From positions 1 through 64,000 of the forward strand of contig DATLMV010000088.1 in NCBI GenBank assembly GCA_035537095.1: 64,000 nt of DNA, written 5' to 3'. The position numbers were made by a program, and so were the translations under genes. Below, piece after piece: positions 8,079 through 16,497 of this stretch; positions within the stretch are counted from its first letter, which is position 1; every line of letters starts with the position of its first letter. A model generated the notes under the pieces. It searched no databases. It saw only the letters and a list, made by a program, of their open reading frames with translations, and was not told the origin of the DNA. The stretch is from DASWNP01 sp035537095. Lineage in GTDB: Bacteria; Acidobacteriota; Blastocatellia; Pyrinomonadales; Pyrinomonadaceae.

Positions 8079-9041
8079 TCAGCCGGAATGCTCCCGCAGT
8101 CGTTTGACGAACTCGTTGATGTCCACGTCGTAGATGTTCACGTCGCGCGACTTCCACAAGTCCATCTCCAACTCCGTAGGACTAAACTGGATGGCCCACG
8201 AACGCAGGCTTCTTCTCTGGTCTTCCTCGTCCGCGCCGGAGGACGACAGGTTGGCGCGCAGGTTCTTCAAGACGACGCGCAGGTTCCAATCGTTGAGGCC
8301 GTAGCCCATGAAGAGGAAATGGTGGGTGCGGAAGTGTTGGATGAAGTGGGCCGGGACGGCGGTCTGCCCGGTCATGCGCGAGAGGAAATCAACGTAGTCT
8401 TCCTCGGTGATGACGTAGCTGTGCCACTTGTCCTGCTGGCGGTCAATCGTGCCGTGCATCTTGTAGATGACGCTGGTCGTCTCCAAATCAATGATCAGTT
8501 GATTTGGCTGGACGACCTGCGGGTCGCTCTCGCCGTGCGGCCACCAGAGGACGGACGCCTTGCACTCTTCGCGGTCGGTCGGGTGCACGACGAGGTCGAA
8601 GGGCTTGCCCGCTTTACGGAAAGCCTGCTCGGTCAGGTCGTCGTAGTTGGTGGTGACGACGAGGACGGGGACGGTGATGTCCTGCGCGAGATAATGGTGG
8701 ATGTCGCAGGGCTCGAACTCACGATTGAAGATCTCCTTGAGTTCGTCGCGGAGCACGTCGCGCCCCGTCGCTTCGACGTAATAAGAGGCGACTTTGGCGA
8801 GGTCGGGCGGCGCATCATTCGTCTTCTCCGCGCCCGCCGCGTCTTTGTCCTTCGGGAAACCGCTGTCCTTCGCCAGCAGGCGCGACAGTTCGGCCCCGCT
8901 CGGCAGGAAGGTCGAGCTTTTTTTGTCCCACGTCGCATCGGGCGTCTTCCGCATCCCGAAATTGACGCCCGCGCCGAGGAAGGGCACGACCTTCCCCTTC
9001 CTCAACAGGCTGGCGATCACTCCGTAGGGCGGTTCTGCCAT
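8079..9041 (-). CDS. SIR2-like NAD-binding effector
   Basis: This 320-residue protein of the SIR2-like superfamily resembles those seen in bacterial defence and conflict operons. Motifs in order: VPFLGAGVN (Gly-Ala-Gly at 23-25, NAD binding), VTTNYDDL (130-136, the TNxD motif), YKMHGTID (His196, the expected catalytic or NAD-contacting histidine), and FLFMGYGLNDWNLR (GxGLxDxN motif). All key residues are present, so NADase or ADP-ribosyl-type activity is plausible but unproven. A short charged insert (about 58-80) is unusual. A longer frame begins at 9065, but the ATG at 9039-9041 has a strong GGAGAGAGGAAG box directly before it. The gene lies 76 bp after the CHAT gene and 21 bp before the nSTAND gene. 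Confidence 0.88.
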   Translation of the reverse strand: MAEPPYGVIASLLRKGKVVPFLGAGVNFGMRKTPDATWDKKSSTFLPSGAELSRLLAKDSGFPKDKDAAGAEKTNDAPPDLAKVASYYVEATGRDVLRDELKEIFNREFEPCDIHHYLAQDITVPVLVVTTNYDDLTEQAFRKAGKPFDLVVHPTDREECKASVLWWPHGESDPQVVQPNQLIIDLETTSVIYKMHGTIDRQQDKWHSYVITEEDYVDFLSRMTGQTAVPAHFIQHFRTHHFLFMGYGLNDWNLRVVLKNLRANLSSSGADEEDQRRSLRSWAIQFSPTELEMDLWKSRDVNIYDVDINEFVKRLREHSG

Positions 9042-9117
9042 CTTCCTCTCTCCAACAGGCTCCACGGCACACGCGCAACCGAAAGCGAGCCTGTCCGACT
9101 TCCCCGGCCTTCCGGGT

Positions 9118-12100
9118 CTAACCCTTCCGCCCTTTCTTCGCGGCCCGCTTCTTCGACGACTTCGACGCCGATTTAGACGCCGATTTTGTTGCCGATTTCG
9201 TCCCCGACTTCGACGCCGCGCGACGTGCGCGCCCGGCCTTCACGCCCCGCGCCGCGTCCTCGGCGGCGACGGCGGCATTGGCGGCGGCGGTTGCCCCGCC
9301 GACGATTTCGCTCTGCCGATCCTGTTTCTTCGTGTAGAAGAACTGGAAGAAGGGATTCCCGTAATGCTGGTACGCGCCCCAAGTGGCGCGACCGTTGGAG
9401 GTGCGCGCGATTTCGAGGCGCGCGTCGCGCATCGCGTTGTGCATCGTCTTGGCCCCGTCGGGCGCTTCGGACGCGCTGCCGCCCATGTCGGTCGAACGGA
9501 TGCCGAGCAGGCCGGAATAGAGCGAGAGCGCAAACTCGCGCGCGGCGAGGTCGTCCACCGGCCAAGCGGTGCAGACGAAGTTGGCGACGCCGCGCGCGAA
9601 GAACGCCTCGGCAAACGACGGCGCGAGATTGTCGGAGCGTTCGCGCGAGCGGTCGGGCGTGATGCCGGATTCGCACGCGTTCGAGAAGACGAACTTCGGG
9701 ATGCGGTCAATCCGGTTGAGTTCGTTGGCCGAGAGAATCTCCTTGTTCTTGGCGTTGAAAATCCAGCCCGAAAGCGTCGGGTCGCCGCCCCATTGATAGA
9801 CGCAATGACCGGCGAAATGAAGCACGTCGTAGGAACGCACGAGCAGTTCGCGCAGGACGTTGGTGCGCGTCGCTTCGAGCGGGCCGAACAGTCGTTTGAC
9901 TTCGACGCGCGAACGGTTCGCCTCCTCGACATCCTTGACGACCGCGTTGTAGCTCTCGAAGAGGTCGGCGATGGCGACGCCCTCTTCCTGCGCGCCGGGC
10001 AGGTGCGCGTCCGGCGCGGGGTCGGCGACGACGAGCACGCGCAGGATGCGGCGCGGCGGCGGCGGCGGTTCGGGCGGCGGCGCGAAGGTAGTCCGCAACT
10101 GGCGCGTGAAGCCGCGACTCGTGCCGAGAAAGAGCGTGCCGTCGAATCCGCCGTCGCGGTCGGGCGGGGGCGAACCGGCGGGGGCGGGCGAGAGTTCCGG
10201 CTGCGCGACCATCTCCCAATGGATGCGCGCCGTCGTCGAGTCGAGCATCATCACGAGCGGCGCGGGGTTGTAGAGTTGGCGGCGCAGGTCGTCGGGCATC
10301 AACAGTTCTTCGAGGAAGCGACCGCGTTCGATTTGCATCGAGGGGTTGAGTTCTCCGGCCAGTTCGTCGTTCGCTTGCCAGACGACCTGCGGGTCAATCG
10401 CTATCTCGCGCTCGGGCACGGAGGCGACATCGGTGATGGCTCCGAACTGGTAAGTCTTGCGCTCGGCGTCGAGCTTGAGCGTGACGCGCGTCGGCGCGGC
10501 GTTGGACTGGTCTTTGTTGGCTTCGAGCTTCGCCCAGTCCCTTCTCAGATCGGCCTGCGCTCGCGCCAGTCCTTTCTCTTTGATGGCGTCGAGTTCCGCC
10601 TTGTCCGGCGCTTTGTACTTGATAATCAGACCGAGCTTCTTCTGACGCTCGGCTTCGACCTGAATGTGACGGTTGATTTCCGGCACGCGTCGCGGGTCGT
10701 GCTCGACGAAGGTGATGCGGAGCAGGCGACGGTTGGCGTCGTACATCGAGCCGGTCAGCGCGCGCCGGATGCCGTTCATCCAGGCGGTCACGGCCTCGCG
10801 CACGGTGAGATTGCCCGCGCCCGTTCCGGTCAGCACGGTGGCGAGGTGATTCTTGTTGAGCCGCCCGAGCGCCCAGCACAGTTCGCGCACGAGGACGGTC
10901 AACTCCGGCGCGCCGAAGCGTCCGGGCTCGCCCATTCCGGCGATGGAGATGATGCGGTCAGTCCGGTTGCGGCCCTCGCGGGCGGCGCGCGGGTCGGGCA
11001 TGAAGAAGGGCTGGCCGAGTTTGCCGTGGATGATGCCGCGTTCGGTGTACTGCGTCAGAATCAGGTCGGGCTTATCGTCGCCGGGAATGTCGTCGCGACC
11101 GAGCAGGGCCGCGCTGATGGCGCGGTCGAGCGCCAACTCGGCGGCGGCGGGCTGCACGCCGACGTAATGGCCGACCGAGACGGCATCCACCGGATAGTTG
11201 CCGGTCATCGTCCCGTCGCTATTGCGCGTGCGCGAACTGCGTACGCTGTCGTAATCCATCGCCTGAATGCCGTTGTGAATCAGACCGATCTCGATCTCGG
11301 CGTGTTCTATCGAAGCGTCGCTTTCAAAATTCTCGTCCTCGAATGATTGCTCCTCGCCCCTGTAGGCGAGGAAGCCGCGCGTGACCGTCTCCTCGACCTT
11401 GCGCTCTTCCGGGCTGAGTTGCTTCTCCGGCGTCAACGCCATCTCGTCCACGTCCGAGACGCTGCGCGCTTCGCCGTTGTCATCCAGATTGGCGTCGAAG
11501 ACGACGGCGCGCGAAGAGACGCCGCGAGTCGCCACCATCCGTCGCAGAGAGATGCGCAGGCGGGCCTCGTCGCTCGCGTCCTGCTCGCCCTTCGCCTTGA
11601 GCAGTTCATCTTCGGTCGCCGGTTGACCGTCGGCTGCCGCGCCGTCGCCGTCGCGTGCTCCGGCGACCCCGCGCGCGCGTCTCGCCTCCTCGCGCGCCTG
11701 CCGCAGGGTGGGCGCGAGGTCTGTCGTCTCGCCGGTTTCGAGGATGGCGTCGAGCGCGCGCAGGATTCTGCCGTTGGTGGAGAGGTTGCCGTGATCCTCT
11801 TTGATGTAATAGGTCTGGACGGTGGTCTGCGGGTCGTCGGGGTTGCTGTAGTCGTTGTCTTTGAGGAAGAGGCCGAGGCGATGCGGGACGCGCCCGTCGC
11901 CGTAGGGCGTCACGACGTAGGACTTCTCGGAGTTGAGTTTCTCCCAACCCTCCTGCCTGATGTCGCAGAAGGTCGGCTGGTCAATCCCGGCGACGTAGAC
12001 GATGCGCTTGCGCTGCACGTCGCTCCGGTCGTCGAGAAATTTGTGATGGTTGCGCGCGGTGGTGAGGTGCAACTGCGGGACGTTGAAGCCGCCGTAGGTT

Positions 12101-12960
12101 CCCGAGTTGTAGAGCTTCTCCATCTTCTCCATGACGAAGGGCGACGGCAACATCTGGTAAGAACCGACGAACGAGTTGAAGGTGTGCAGCAACTCCTGAA
12201 GGCTGTGTGTCAGGTCGAGCAGCGCAATCTTTTTCACCAAGCCCTCGACGCCCGTGATGACCTGCGGGATAGCGAAGGAGCCGAAGTTGGGCGTGCCGAG
12301 TTGGACGAGTCGCCCGCCGGATCTGAAATTAGGGTCTTTGCGGGCCATCGCCTCCCAACGCGTCCGGTATTTCTTGATGAAGGTGCGCGCGACGAGTCCG
12401 CCCATCGAATGCGCGACGATGTGAACGGCGGCTTCGCTGCCGTACCACTCGTTGATCTTGGAGTTGAGATCGTCGGCGGCGGTGTTCAAGTCCTTGCGCC
12501 AGTCGAACCAGAAGGCTTGCACGTCCCATTGCTCGGAGAGCGCGAGCAGCAGTTCGCCGTAGTAGCGTTTCATGATGCCGCTGGCCGTGACCTTGAATTT
12601 CGAGTTGAACTCGTTGCGCCCGTCCTCGCTCAAACGCAGGCGGTCAACCCACCCGCGCATGATGCGGAAGGCGTTGACCCACGTCAGGTCGCCGCCGCCG
12701 CCGCTCGACACGCTCAACTCGGCCCCCATGATGCCGTGAATGACGACGACTTTTCCCTTCGGCTCCGCCCCTTTGCCGCGCATCAGGCTGCGCGTCATGT
12801 TGCGCTTGAGGGCCATGCCGTGCATGCGCTGGTATCGCTCCTCGCCCAGATGGGCGCGCAAGGCCCGCTCCTCTTCCACGGTCGGGCGTTCGAGCAACTT
12901 CGCCAACTCCCTCGGCCCGGCTGACTCTACCTGCGAGATAAAAGCTCTTTCGTCGAACAT
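9118..12960 (-). CDS. Alpha/beta hydrolase fused to CHAT caspase-like protease
   Basis: The first gene of the conflict-type operon encodes 1280 residues. The N-terminal lipase/PGAP1-like alpha/beta hydrolase has VVVIHGIMGAEL, then AHSMGG with nucleophile Ser185, and later acidic and histidine candidates (DGRVPHR, HGNLSTN). The middle (about 540-750) has an alpha/beta pattern (VSVGHYVGVQPAAAELALDR, then VLTGTGAGNLTVREAV) that loosely resembles the macro-like N-domain of M17 peptidases; this is uncertain. The C-terminal CHAT domain keeps both catalytic residues: His1052 in HFAGH and Cys1096 in NACESG. The last 40 residues are a Lys/Ser-rich repeat tail. The ATG at 12960 follows a GGAGAGAG box; the TTG at 13008 has none. 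Two potential effector activities in one chain suggest activation by proteolysis or lipid attack. Confidence 0.88.
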   Translation of the reverse strand: MFDERAFISQVESAGPRELAKLLERPTVEEERALRAHLGEERYQRMHGMALKRNMTRSLMRGKGAEPKGKVVVIHGIMGAELSVSSGGGGDLTWVNAFRIMRGWVDRLRLSEDGRNEFNSKFKVTASGIMKRYYGELLLALSEQWDVQAFWFDWRKDLNTAADDLNSKINEWYGSEAAVHIVAHSMGGLVARTFIKKYRTRWEAMARKDPNFRSGGRLVQLGTPNFGSFAIPQVITGVEGLVKKIALLDLTHSLQELLHTFNSFVGSYQMLPSPFVMEKMEKLYNSGTYGGFNVPQLHLTTARNHHKFLDDRSDVQRKRIVYVAGIDQPTFCDIRQEGWEKLNSEKSYVVTPYGDGRVPHRLGLFLKDNDYSNPDDPQTTVQTYYIKEDHGNLSTNGRILRALDAILETGETTDLAPTLRQAREEARRARGVAGARDGDGAAADGQPATEDELLKAKGEQDASDEARLRISLRRMVATRGVSSRAVVFDANLDDNGEARSVSDVDEMALTPEKQLSPEERKVEETVTRGFLAYRGEEQSFEDENFESDASIEHAEIEIGLIHNGIQAMDYDSVRSSRTRNSDGTMTGNYPVDAVSVGHYVGVQPAAAELALDRAISAALLGRDDIPGDDKPDLILTQYTERGIIHGKLGQPFFMPDPRAAREGRNRTDRIISIAGMGEPGRFGAPELTVLVRELCWALGRLNKNHLATVLTGTGAGNLTVREAVTAWMNGIRRALTGSMYDANRRLLRITFVEHDPRRVPEINRHIQVEAERQKKLGLIIKYKAPDKAELDAIKEKGLARAQADLRRDWAKLEANKDQSNAAPTRVTLKLDAERKTYQFGAITDVASVPEREIAIDPQVVWQANDELAGELNPSMQIERGRFLEELLMPDDLRRQLYNPAPLVMMLDSTTARIHWEMVAQPELSPAPAGSPPPDRDGGFDGTLFLGTSRGFTRQLRTTFAPPPEPPPPPRRILRVLVVADPAPDAHLPGAQEEGVAIADLFESYNAVVKDVEEANRSRVEVKRLFGPLEATRTNVLRELLVRSYDVLHFAGHCVYQWGGDPTLSGWIFNAKNKEILSANELNRIDRIPKFVFSNACESGITPDRSRERSDNLAPSFAEAFFARGVANFVCTAWPVDDLAAREFALSLYSGLLGIRSTDMGGSASEAPDGAKTMHNAMRDARLEIARTSNGRATWGAYQHYGNPFFQFFYTKKQDRQSEIVGGATAAANAAVAAEDAARGVKAGRARRAASKSGTKSATKSASKSASKSSKKRAAKKGRKG
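9155..9217. repeat. 12-bp tandem repeat encoding the Lys/Ser tail of the CHAT protein
   Basis: About five degenerate 12-bp units (GACGCCGATTTA, GACGCCGATTTT, GTTGCCGATTTC, GTCCCCGACTTC) lie near the 3' end of the CHAT gene. They encode the four-residue pattern Lys-Ser-Ala/Gly-Ser/Thr. The tail is strongly basic and presumably disordered. Confidence 0.8.
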
Positions 12961-13638
12961 CTGGCTCTCTCCTTCGTGCGGCTCGGTGAACTTCTTTTGA
13001 CGGCTCAACTCAACGCCTGCGGCGAGGCGGCGTTGACGGGCGCGCGGCGCGCGACGCTGGCGGGCGACCGTTCGGGCTTGAATGCGGCCCCGTAAATATT
13101 AATGAGCAAACACTTCATCCCATTTCAAGCCGACGCGCGTATGCGCGCTGGCTGGCTCGCTCGCGTGCTGTCTGCCGTCCGGTGGGCCTCGTTCCGGTTG
13201 CGAAGGCTGCGGCGCGGGCTGTCGGCTGCGGGTTGTTTTGGCGGATGCACGTCCTCAAGTCGCTGGCGACCTCTCTCGAACAGGCTTCGGAAACTGGCTG
13301 ATGAGGTCGAGAGTGAAATATCTGTAGGCCCGCCGCCGCCGGGAGTGCCGACGGCGGGAAGTGGAAAAGATTGCACTTCGGCTTATAGCCTGACGCGGCG
13401 CGACTGTCAATCAAAACTTGCGCCGCCCGCCGCCTGCGCCCGCTCCGGAGGCCACGCCAGCCGCGCCGGAAGCATCCCAATACATGCTTGCCTTTACCCG
13501 GCTCTGCCACTATCATGTCACGCTGCAAAGCTTTGCAGCCATTTGTGTGTCACAGGGCAGGGCTTCGCGGGACACGAATTTCCTGAACGTCTCCATCTTT
13601 TTGGACGCGCGCACTATTTCAGTTGAGGAGAACGACAC
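12961..13638. other. 678-base intergenic region between the divergent CHAT operon and the radical SAM gene
   Basis: Bases 12961-13000 hold the ribosome binding site of the CHAT gene. From about 13010 to 13480 I see only GC-rich sequence with short self-complementary runs and one AT-rich patch (aatattaat near 13097). The overlapping open frames here look like composition artefacts. The right side holds the promoter and palindrome listed separately. The promoter of the CHAT operon should be here but is not clear to me. Confidence 0.5.
13488..13539 (+). promoter_or_regulatory. Predicted promoter with 18-bp palindromic operator at the start point
   Basis: A -35 box TTGCCT (13488-13493), a 17-bp spacer and a -10 box TATCAT (13511-13516) lie upstream of the radical SAM gene. 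The expected start of transcription is near 13523. It falls on a perfect 18-bp palindrome, GCTGCAAAGCTTTGCAGC (13522-13539), with no spacer. A repressor bound there would block transcription. The alternative is a short 5' hairpin in the mRNA. The regulator is not identifiable from the window. Confidence 0.55.
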
Positions 13639-15612
13639 TTGTTTAGCGATCAATTTCGTCGGGGCGAATCGGAGAAGGCCAAGTTCAGCGGCGTGAAAAG
13701 CTCACGGCTGCTCTCGAACCTCTCGGACGTGGTGTGGAAGGCTTTTCAGTCCGTCAACCAACGCCTGCCCGAAGGCGAGGCCATCCGGCCCACTTGGGCT
13801 CCCGGCCCGCTTCTGAAATCCTACGAACGCACCGCGCCGCCCCTCGGTTTCCCGCGCGAAACCGATAGCCTTTGCCCCCGCTGCGTCAAGGAAGTCAGAG
13901 ACAGTATCATCTCCGGCGAGACGCCTCTGGAAACGCTGATGCACACGCATCCGGGCGAAATCAAGGCGCAGATTTTTGAAGAGGACGGACAGGTTTTCAT
14001 GCAGAAGACCTGCCCGAAGCACGGCGAGTTTAAAGACTTGATGGCGACCGACGCGCGTTTTCTCGCGCGCATCGAATCGCTCTTCTACGGGCGCGACTTC
14101 CGCGTCGCCGAAGACTCTCACGTTCACAAGCACGGAACCTCCAACATCAAGTTCGGACGCGGAGCGGTCTTGACCATTGACCTGACCAATCGTTGCAACA
14201 TGATGTGCAACCCCTGCTTCATGGACGCCAATCAGGTCGGCTACGTCCACGAACCGACGTTTGAAGACACCAAAGCCATTCTCGACCGCGCCGTCAGTTT
14301 CAAGCCGAAGCGTCAGGTCATCATTCTCTTCTCCGGCGGCGAGCCGACGCTGTCGCCCTACTACTTGGAAGCCGTCGCTTACGCTAAGAAGATAGGTTTC
14401 TACCGCATCCTCGCCGCGACGAACGGCATCCGTTTCGCGGAAGACATCGAGTTTTGCCGACAGGCGAAGGAGGCCGGACAGCACGGCGTCTATTTGCAGT
14501 TCGACGGCGTTTCCGAAGAGAAGAACAAGCACAGGGGCGTCGGGAATCTGTTCGACGTGAAGTTGAAAGCTATCGAGAATCTCGCCAGCGTCGGCATCAA
14601 GGTGACGCTCGTGACGACCATCGTCAACACCATCAACAACGACGGCATCGGTGAAATCGTCGAGTTCGCCGCCAAGAACATAGACAAGGTGCAGACCATC
14701 GCCTTCCAGCCCGTCTCCTTCACCGGACGCGACGAAGACGTGCCCGACGACGTGCGCATCCAGCAACGCTACACGCTCGCCGGGATGGCCGGAGACTTGG
14801 AACAGCAACTCGGCGGAAACCTGAAAGCCCTGCGCGATTGGTTCCCGCTCTCGTCCTATTCGGCGTTCACTTCCGTGATGGACATGCTGCAAGGCGCGGA
14901 CGCCCCTTGGGGTTGGTCGTCCTGCAACTGCCATCCGAACTGCGGCATCTTCACGCTGATGGTCGTCAATCGCCAGACCGGTTCTTGGTCGCCGCTCTTC
15001 GACTTCTTCAACTACGAGCAGTTCATGAAGGACGTGGCCGTCATCACCGACACGGCGCGCGGGCGTAAACTCTCCTACGCTCAACTCGGCATGGCAATCA
15101 TGCGCAACTTCGACGCCGCGCGCGCCCCCGAAGGCTTCCCCATCTCGCAGATTATCAACCTCTTCAAACCCTCCTCAACCAATTCCAGCAGCGACCGCAA
15201 CGACCGCATGAAGTCGCAAGGAGCAGGAGCGGAAGACCCGTCGGACGTGTGGCGCGTCCTCTGCGTCGAGGGCATGTGGTTTCAGGATTTGTTCAACTAC
15301 GACTTCCGCCGCACGGAGATGTGCGTGATTCCTTACGGCACGCAGGAGGGCGAGATTTCGTTCTGCGCCTACAACACGGGCGTCGGCTGGCGGCAGATCA
15401 TCGAGAACATGCACAAGACCGCCAACCTCTCCGAGTGGTATCAGGAGCACGGACGCCACGCCGTCTATGCGAAGGGCAAGAACGTCCCCGGCATCGAACG
15501 ACCGCGCACGCTCTCGCTGCCCATCGTGCAGGCGATTCTCGCCGAAGATGCGGACGAGCCTGTGCAGAAGTCGTCGCCTTATCTCGTCGAAGAGGAAGAG
15601 GCGGTCGTCTAA
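13639..15612 (+). CDS. Radical SAM protein of the tetraether-lipid-synthase (Tes) type
   Basis: A 657-residue radical SAM enzyme. The SAM-cluster motif is CNMMCNPC (Cys186, Cys190, Cys193). An N-terminal CPRC...CPKHG module (Cys79, Cys82, Cys125) looks rubredoxin-like. Further cysteines occur in CNCHPNC (429, 431, 435) and at 542, 562 and 576 within VEGMWFQDLFNYD and EISFCAYN. This layout matches tetraether synthases, which join lipid chains tail to tail through radical chemistry at methyl carbons. Homologues in Acidobacteriota are linked to membrane-spanning lipids. The start is TTG at 13639, preceded by GAGGAG at 8-nt spacing. It appears monocistronic. The exact product is inference; a related radical SAM lipid enzyme would look similar. 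Confidence 0.82.
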   Translation: MFSDQFRRGESEKAKFSGVKSSRLLSNLSDVVWKAFQSVNQRLPEGEAIRPTWAPGPLLKSYERTAPPLGFPRETDSLCPRCVKEVRDSIISGETPLETLMHTHPGEIKAQIFEEDGQVFMQKTCPKHGEFKDLMATDARFLARIESLFYGRDFRVAEDSHVHKHGTSNIKFGRGAVLTIDLTNRCNMMCNPCFMDANQVGYVHEPTFEDTKAILDRAVSFKPKRQVIILFSGGEPTLSPYYLEAVAYAKKIGFYRILAATNGIRFAEDIEFCRQAKEAGQHGVYLQFDGVSEEKNKHRGVGNLFDVKLKAIENLASVGIKVTLVTTIVNTINNDGIGEIVEFAAKNIDKVQTIAFQPVSFTGRDEDVPDDVRIQQRYTLAGMAGDLEQQLGGNLKALRDWFPLSSYSAFTSVMDMLQGADAPWGWSSCNCHPNCGIFTLMVVNRQTGSWSPLFDFFNYEQFMKDVAVITDTARGRKLSYAQLGMAIMRNFDAARAPEGFPISQIINLFKPSSTNSSSDRNDRMKSQGAGAEDPSDVWRVLCVEGMWFQDLFNYDFRRTEMCVIPYGTQEGEISFCAYNTGVGWRQIIENMHKTANLSEWYQEHGRHAVYAKGKNVPGIERPRTLSLPIVQAILAEDADEPVQKSSPYLVEEEEAVV

Positions 15613-15818
15613 AAAAGCATTCGCGCAGACAGAGGGCCGAGCCCGCCAGTTGCCAAACATCTGGAGGGCTTGCAACCCGCCCGTTTCACTTTTGTCAGTA
15701 ACACCTTCCCGAACGATTGACGCGCGGCCTCTCGGTCGCCGCTGAAAACCTAAACCCCCGAGGCGACGGACTCAACACTTCAGCCCCCCGCCGCCCTTTA
15801 ACTTGAGGAGAAAGACTT

Positions 15819-16364
15819 ATGAAACACCTCGCTCTAGCGAAGAGAATCGCTGCTGCGATGATTATGGTGATGCTCGTGCAGGCCGTCGCCATCCCCGCCG
15901 CGCTCGCCCGCGCCGCTGAACCCCTACAGGCTCAAGTCTCCATCCCCGACGGCACGGAGTTGAGCGTCGTGACGACGGAGGAGATTTCCAGCAAGACCGC
16001 CACCGAAGGCGACCCGATCAATTTCAAGGTGGATGAAGACGTGGTGATCAACGGCAAAGTCGTGATTGCCAAAGGCACGATGGCGAAGGGCGTCATCTCC
16101 AACGCGTCGAAGAGCGGGCGGATGGGCAAGGGCGGCAAGCTCAGCATCCGCGTCGAATCTACGAACACGGTGGACGACCAGAAGATCAAGCTCCGCGCCT
16201 CGAAGGGCAAAGAGGGCGACGACAAAACCGGCACGACCGTCGCTCTGGTCGTCCTCTTCGGGCCGCTCGGCTTCCTCAAAAAAGGCAAGGACGCCAAGAT
16301 CAAAGAGGGTACGAAGATCAAAGTCTTCACCGACGAGGAGAAGAAGGTGACGCCCAAAGCGTAA
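15819..16364 (+). CDS. Small exported protein, paralogue of the next gene
   Basis: A 181-residue protein with a signal peptide (KHLALAKRIAAAMIMVMLVQ, cleavage near residue 30). The mature part begins with a strand-rich domain (VSIPDGTELSVVTTEEISSK, then DPINFKVDEDVVINGKVV and IAKGTMAKGVISNASKSG). The same pattern of a surface-tolerance 'IPxGT...' strand, 'G..I.F.V', a 'G..V' strand, and a Gly-rich 'G+.GK.G.L' turn recurs in the C-terminal half of the gene at 16498, so the two are paralogues. A hydrophobic stretch (TVALVVLFGPLGFL) lies near the C-terminus. A GGAG box precedes the ATG. I cannot name its function; an envelope or periplasmic location is inferred. Confidence 0.8.
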   Translation: MKHLALAKRIAAAMIMVMLVQAVAIPAALARAAEPLQAQVSIPDGTELSVVTTEEISSKTATEGDPINFKVDEDVVINGKVVIAKGTMAKGVISNASKSGRMGKGGKLSIRVESTNTVDDQKIKLRASKGKEGDDKTGTTVALVVLFGPLGFLKKGKDAKIKEGTKIKVFTDEEKKVTPKA

Positions 16365-16426
16365 GCCTCCAACTCCCCGGACTCCTGCAAGCGACGGCGC
16401 AACCTGTCCGCGCCCGCTCCCCCGAC

Positions 16427-16469
16427 ATATAAAAATGCGTGGCATCTATCTTGCCACGCATTTTTATAT
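16427..16469. terminator. Strong bidirectional intrinsic terminator
   Basis: A perfect 18-bp stem (16427-16444 with 16452-16469) has a 7-nt loop. The GC-rich top of the stem (ATGCGTGGCA / TGCCACGCAT) is flanked by AAAAA on the left and TTTTT on the right, so it can end transcripts from either strand. It separates two paralogous exported-protein genes and ends 28 bp before the second ATG. Confidence 0.9.
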
Positions 16470-16497
16470 GCACGACTTTTTTCAAGGAGTCCTCTCG

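Noticed and set aside
12961..13008. TTG start adding 16 residues to the CHAT protein
   Set aside because: No ribosome binding site; the ATG at 12960 has a strong one.
13522..13539. Palindrome as an intrinsic terminator
   Set aside because: It has no loop, no T run, and sits at a predicted start point rather than after a gene.
13102..13626. 174-codon plus-strand frame upstream of the radical SAM gene
   Set aside because: No recognisable motif, and it runs through the predicted promoter and palindrome.
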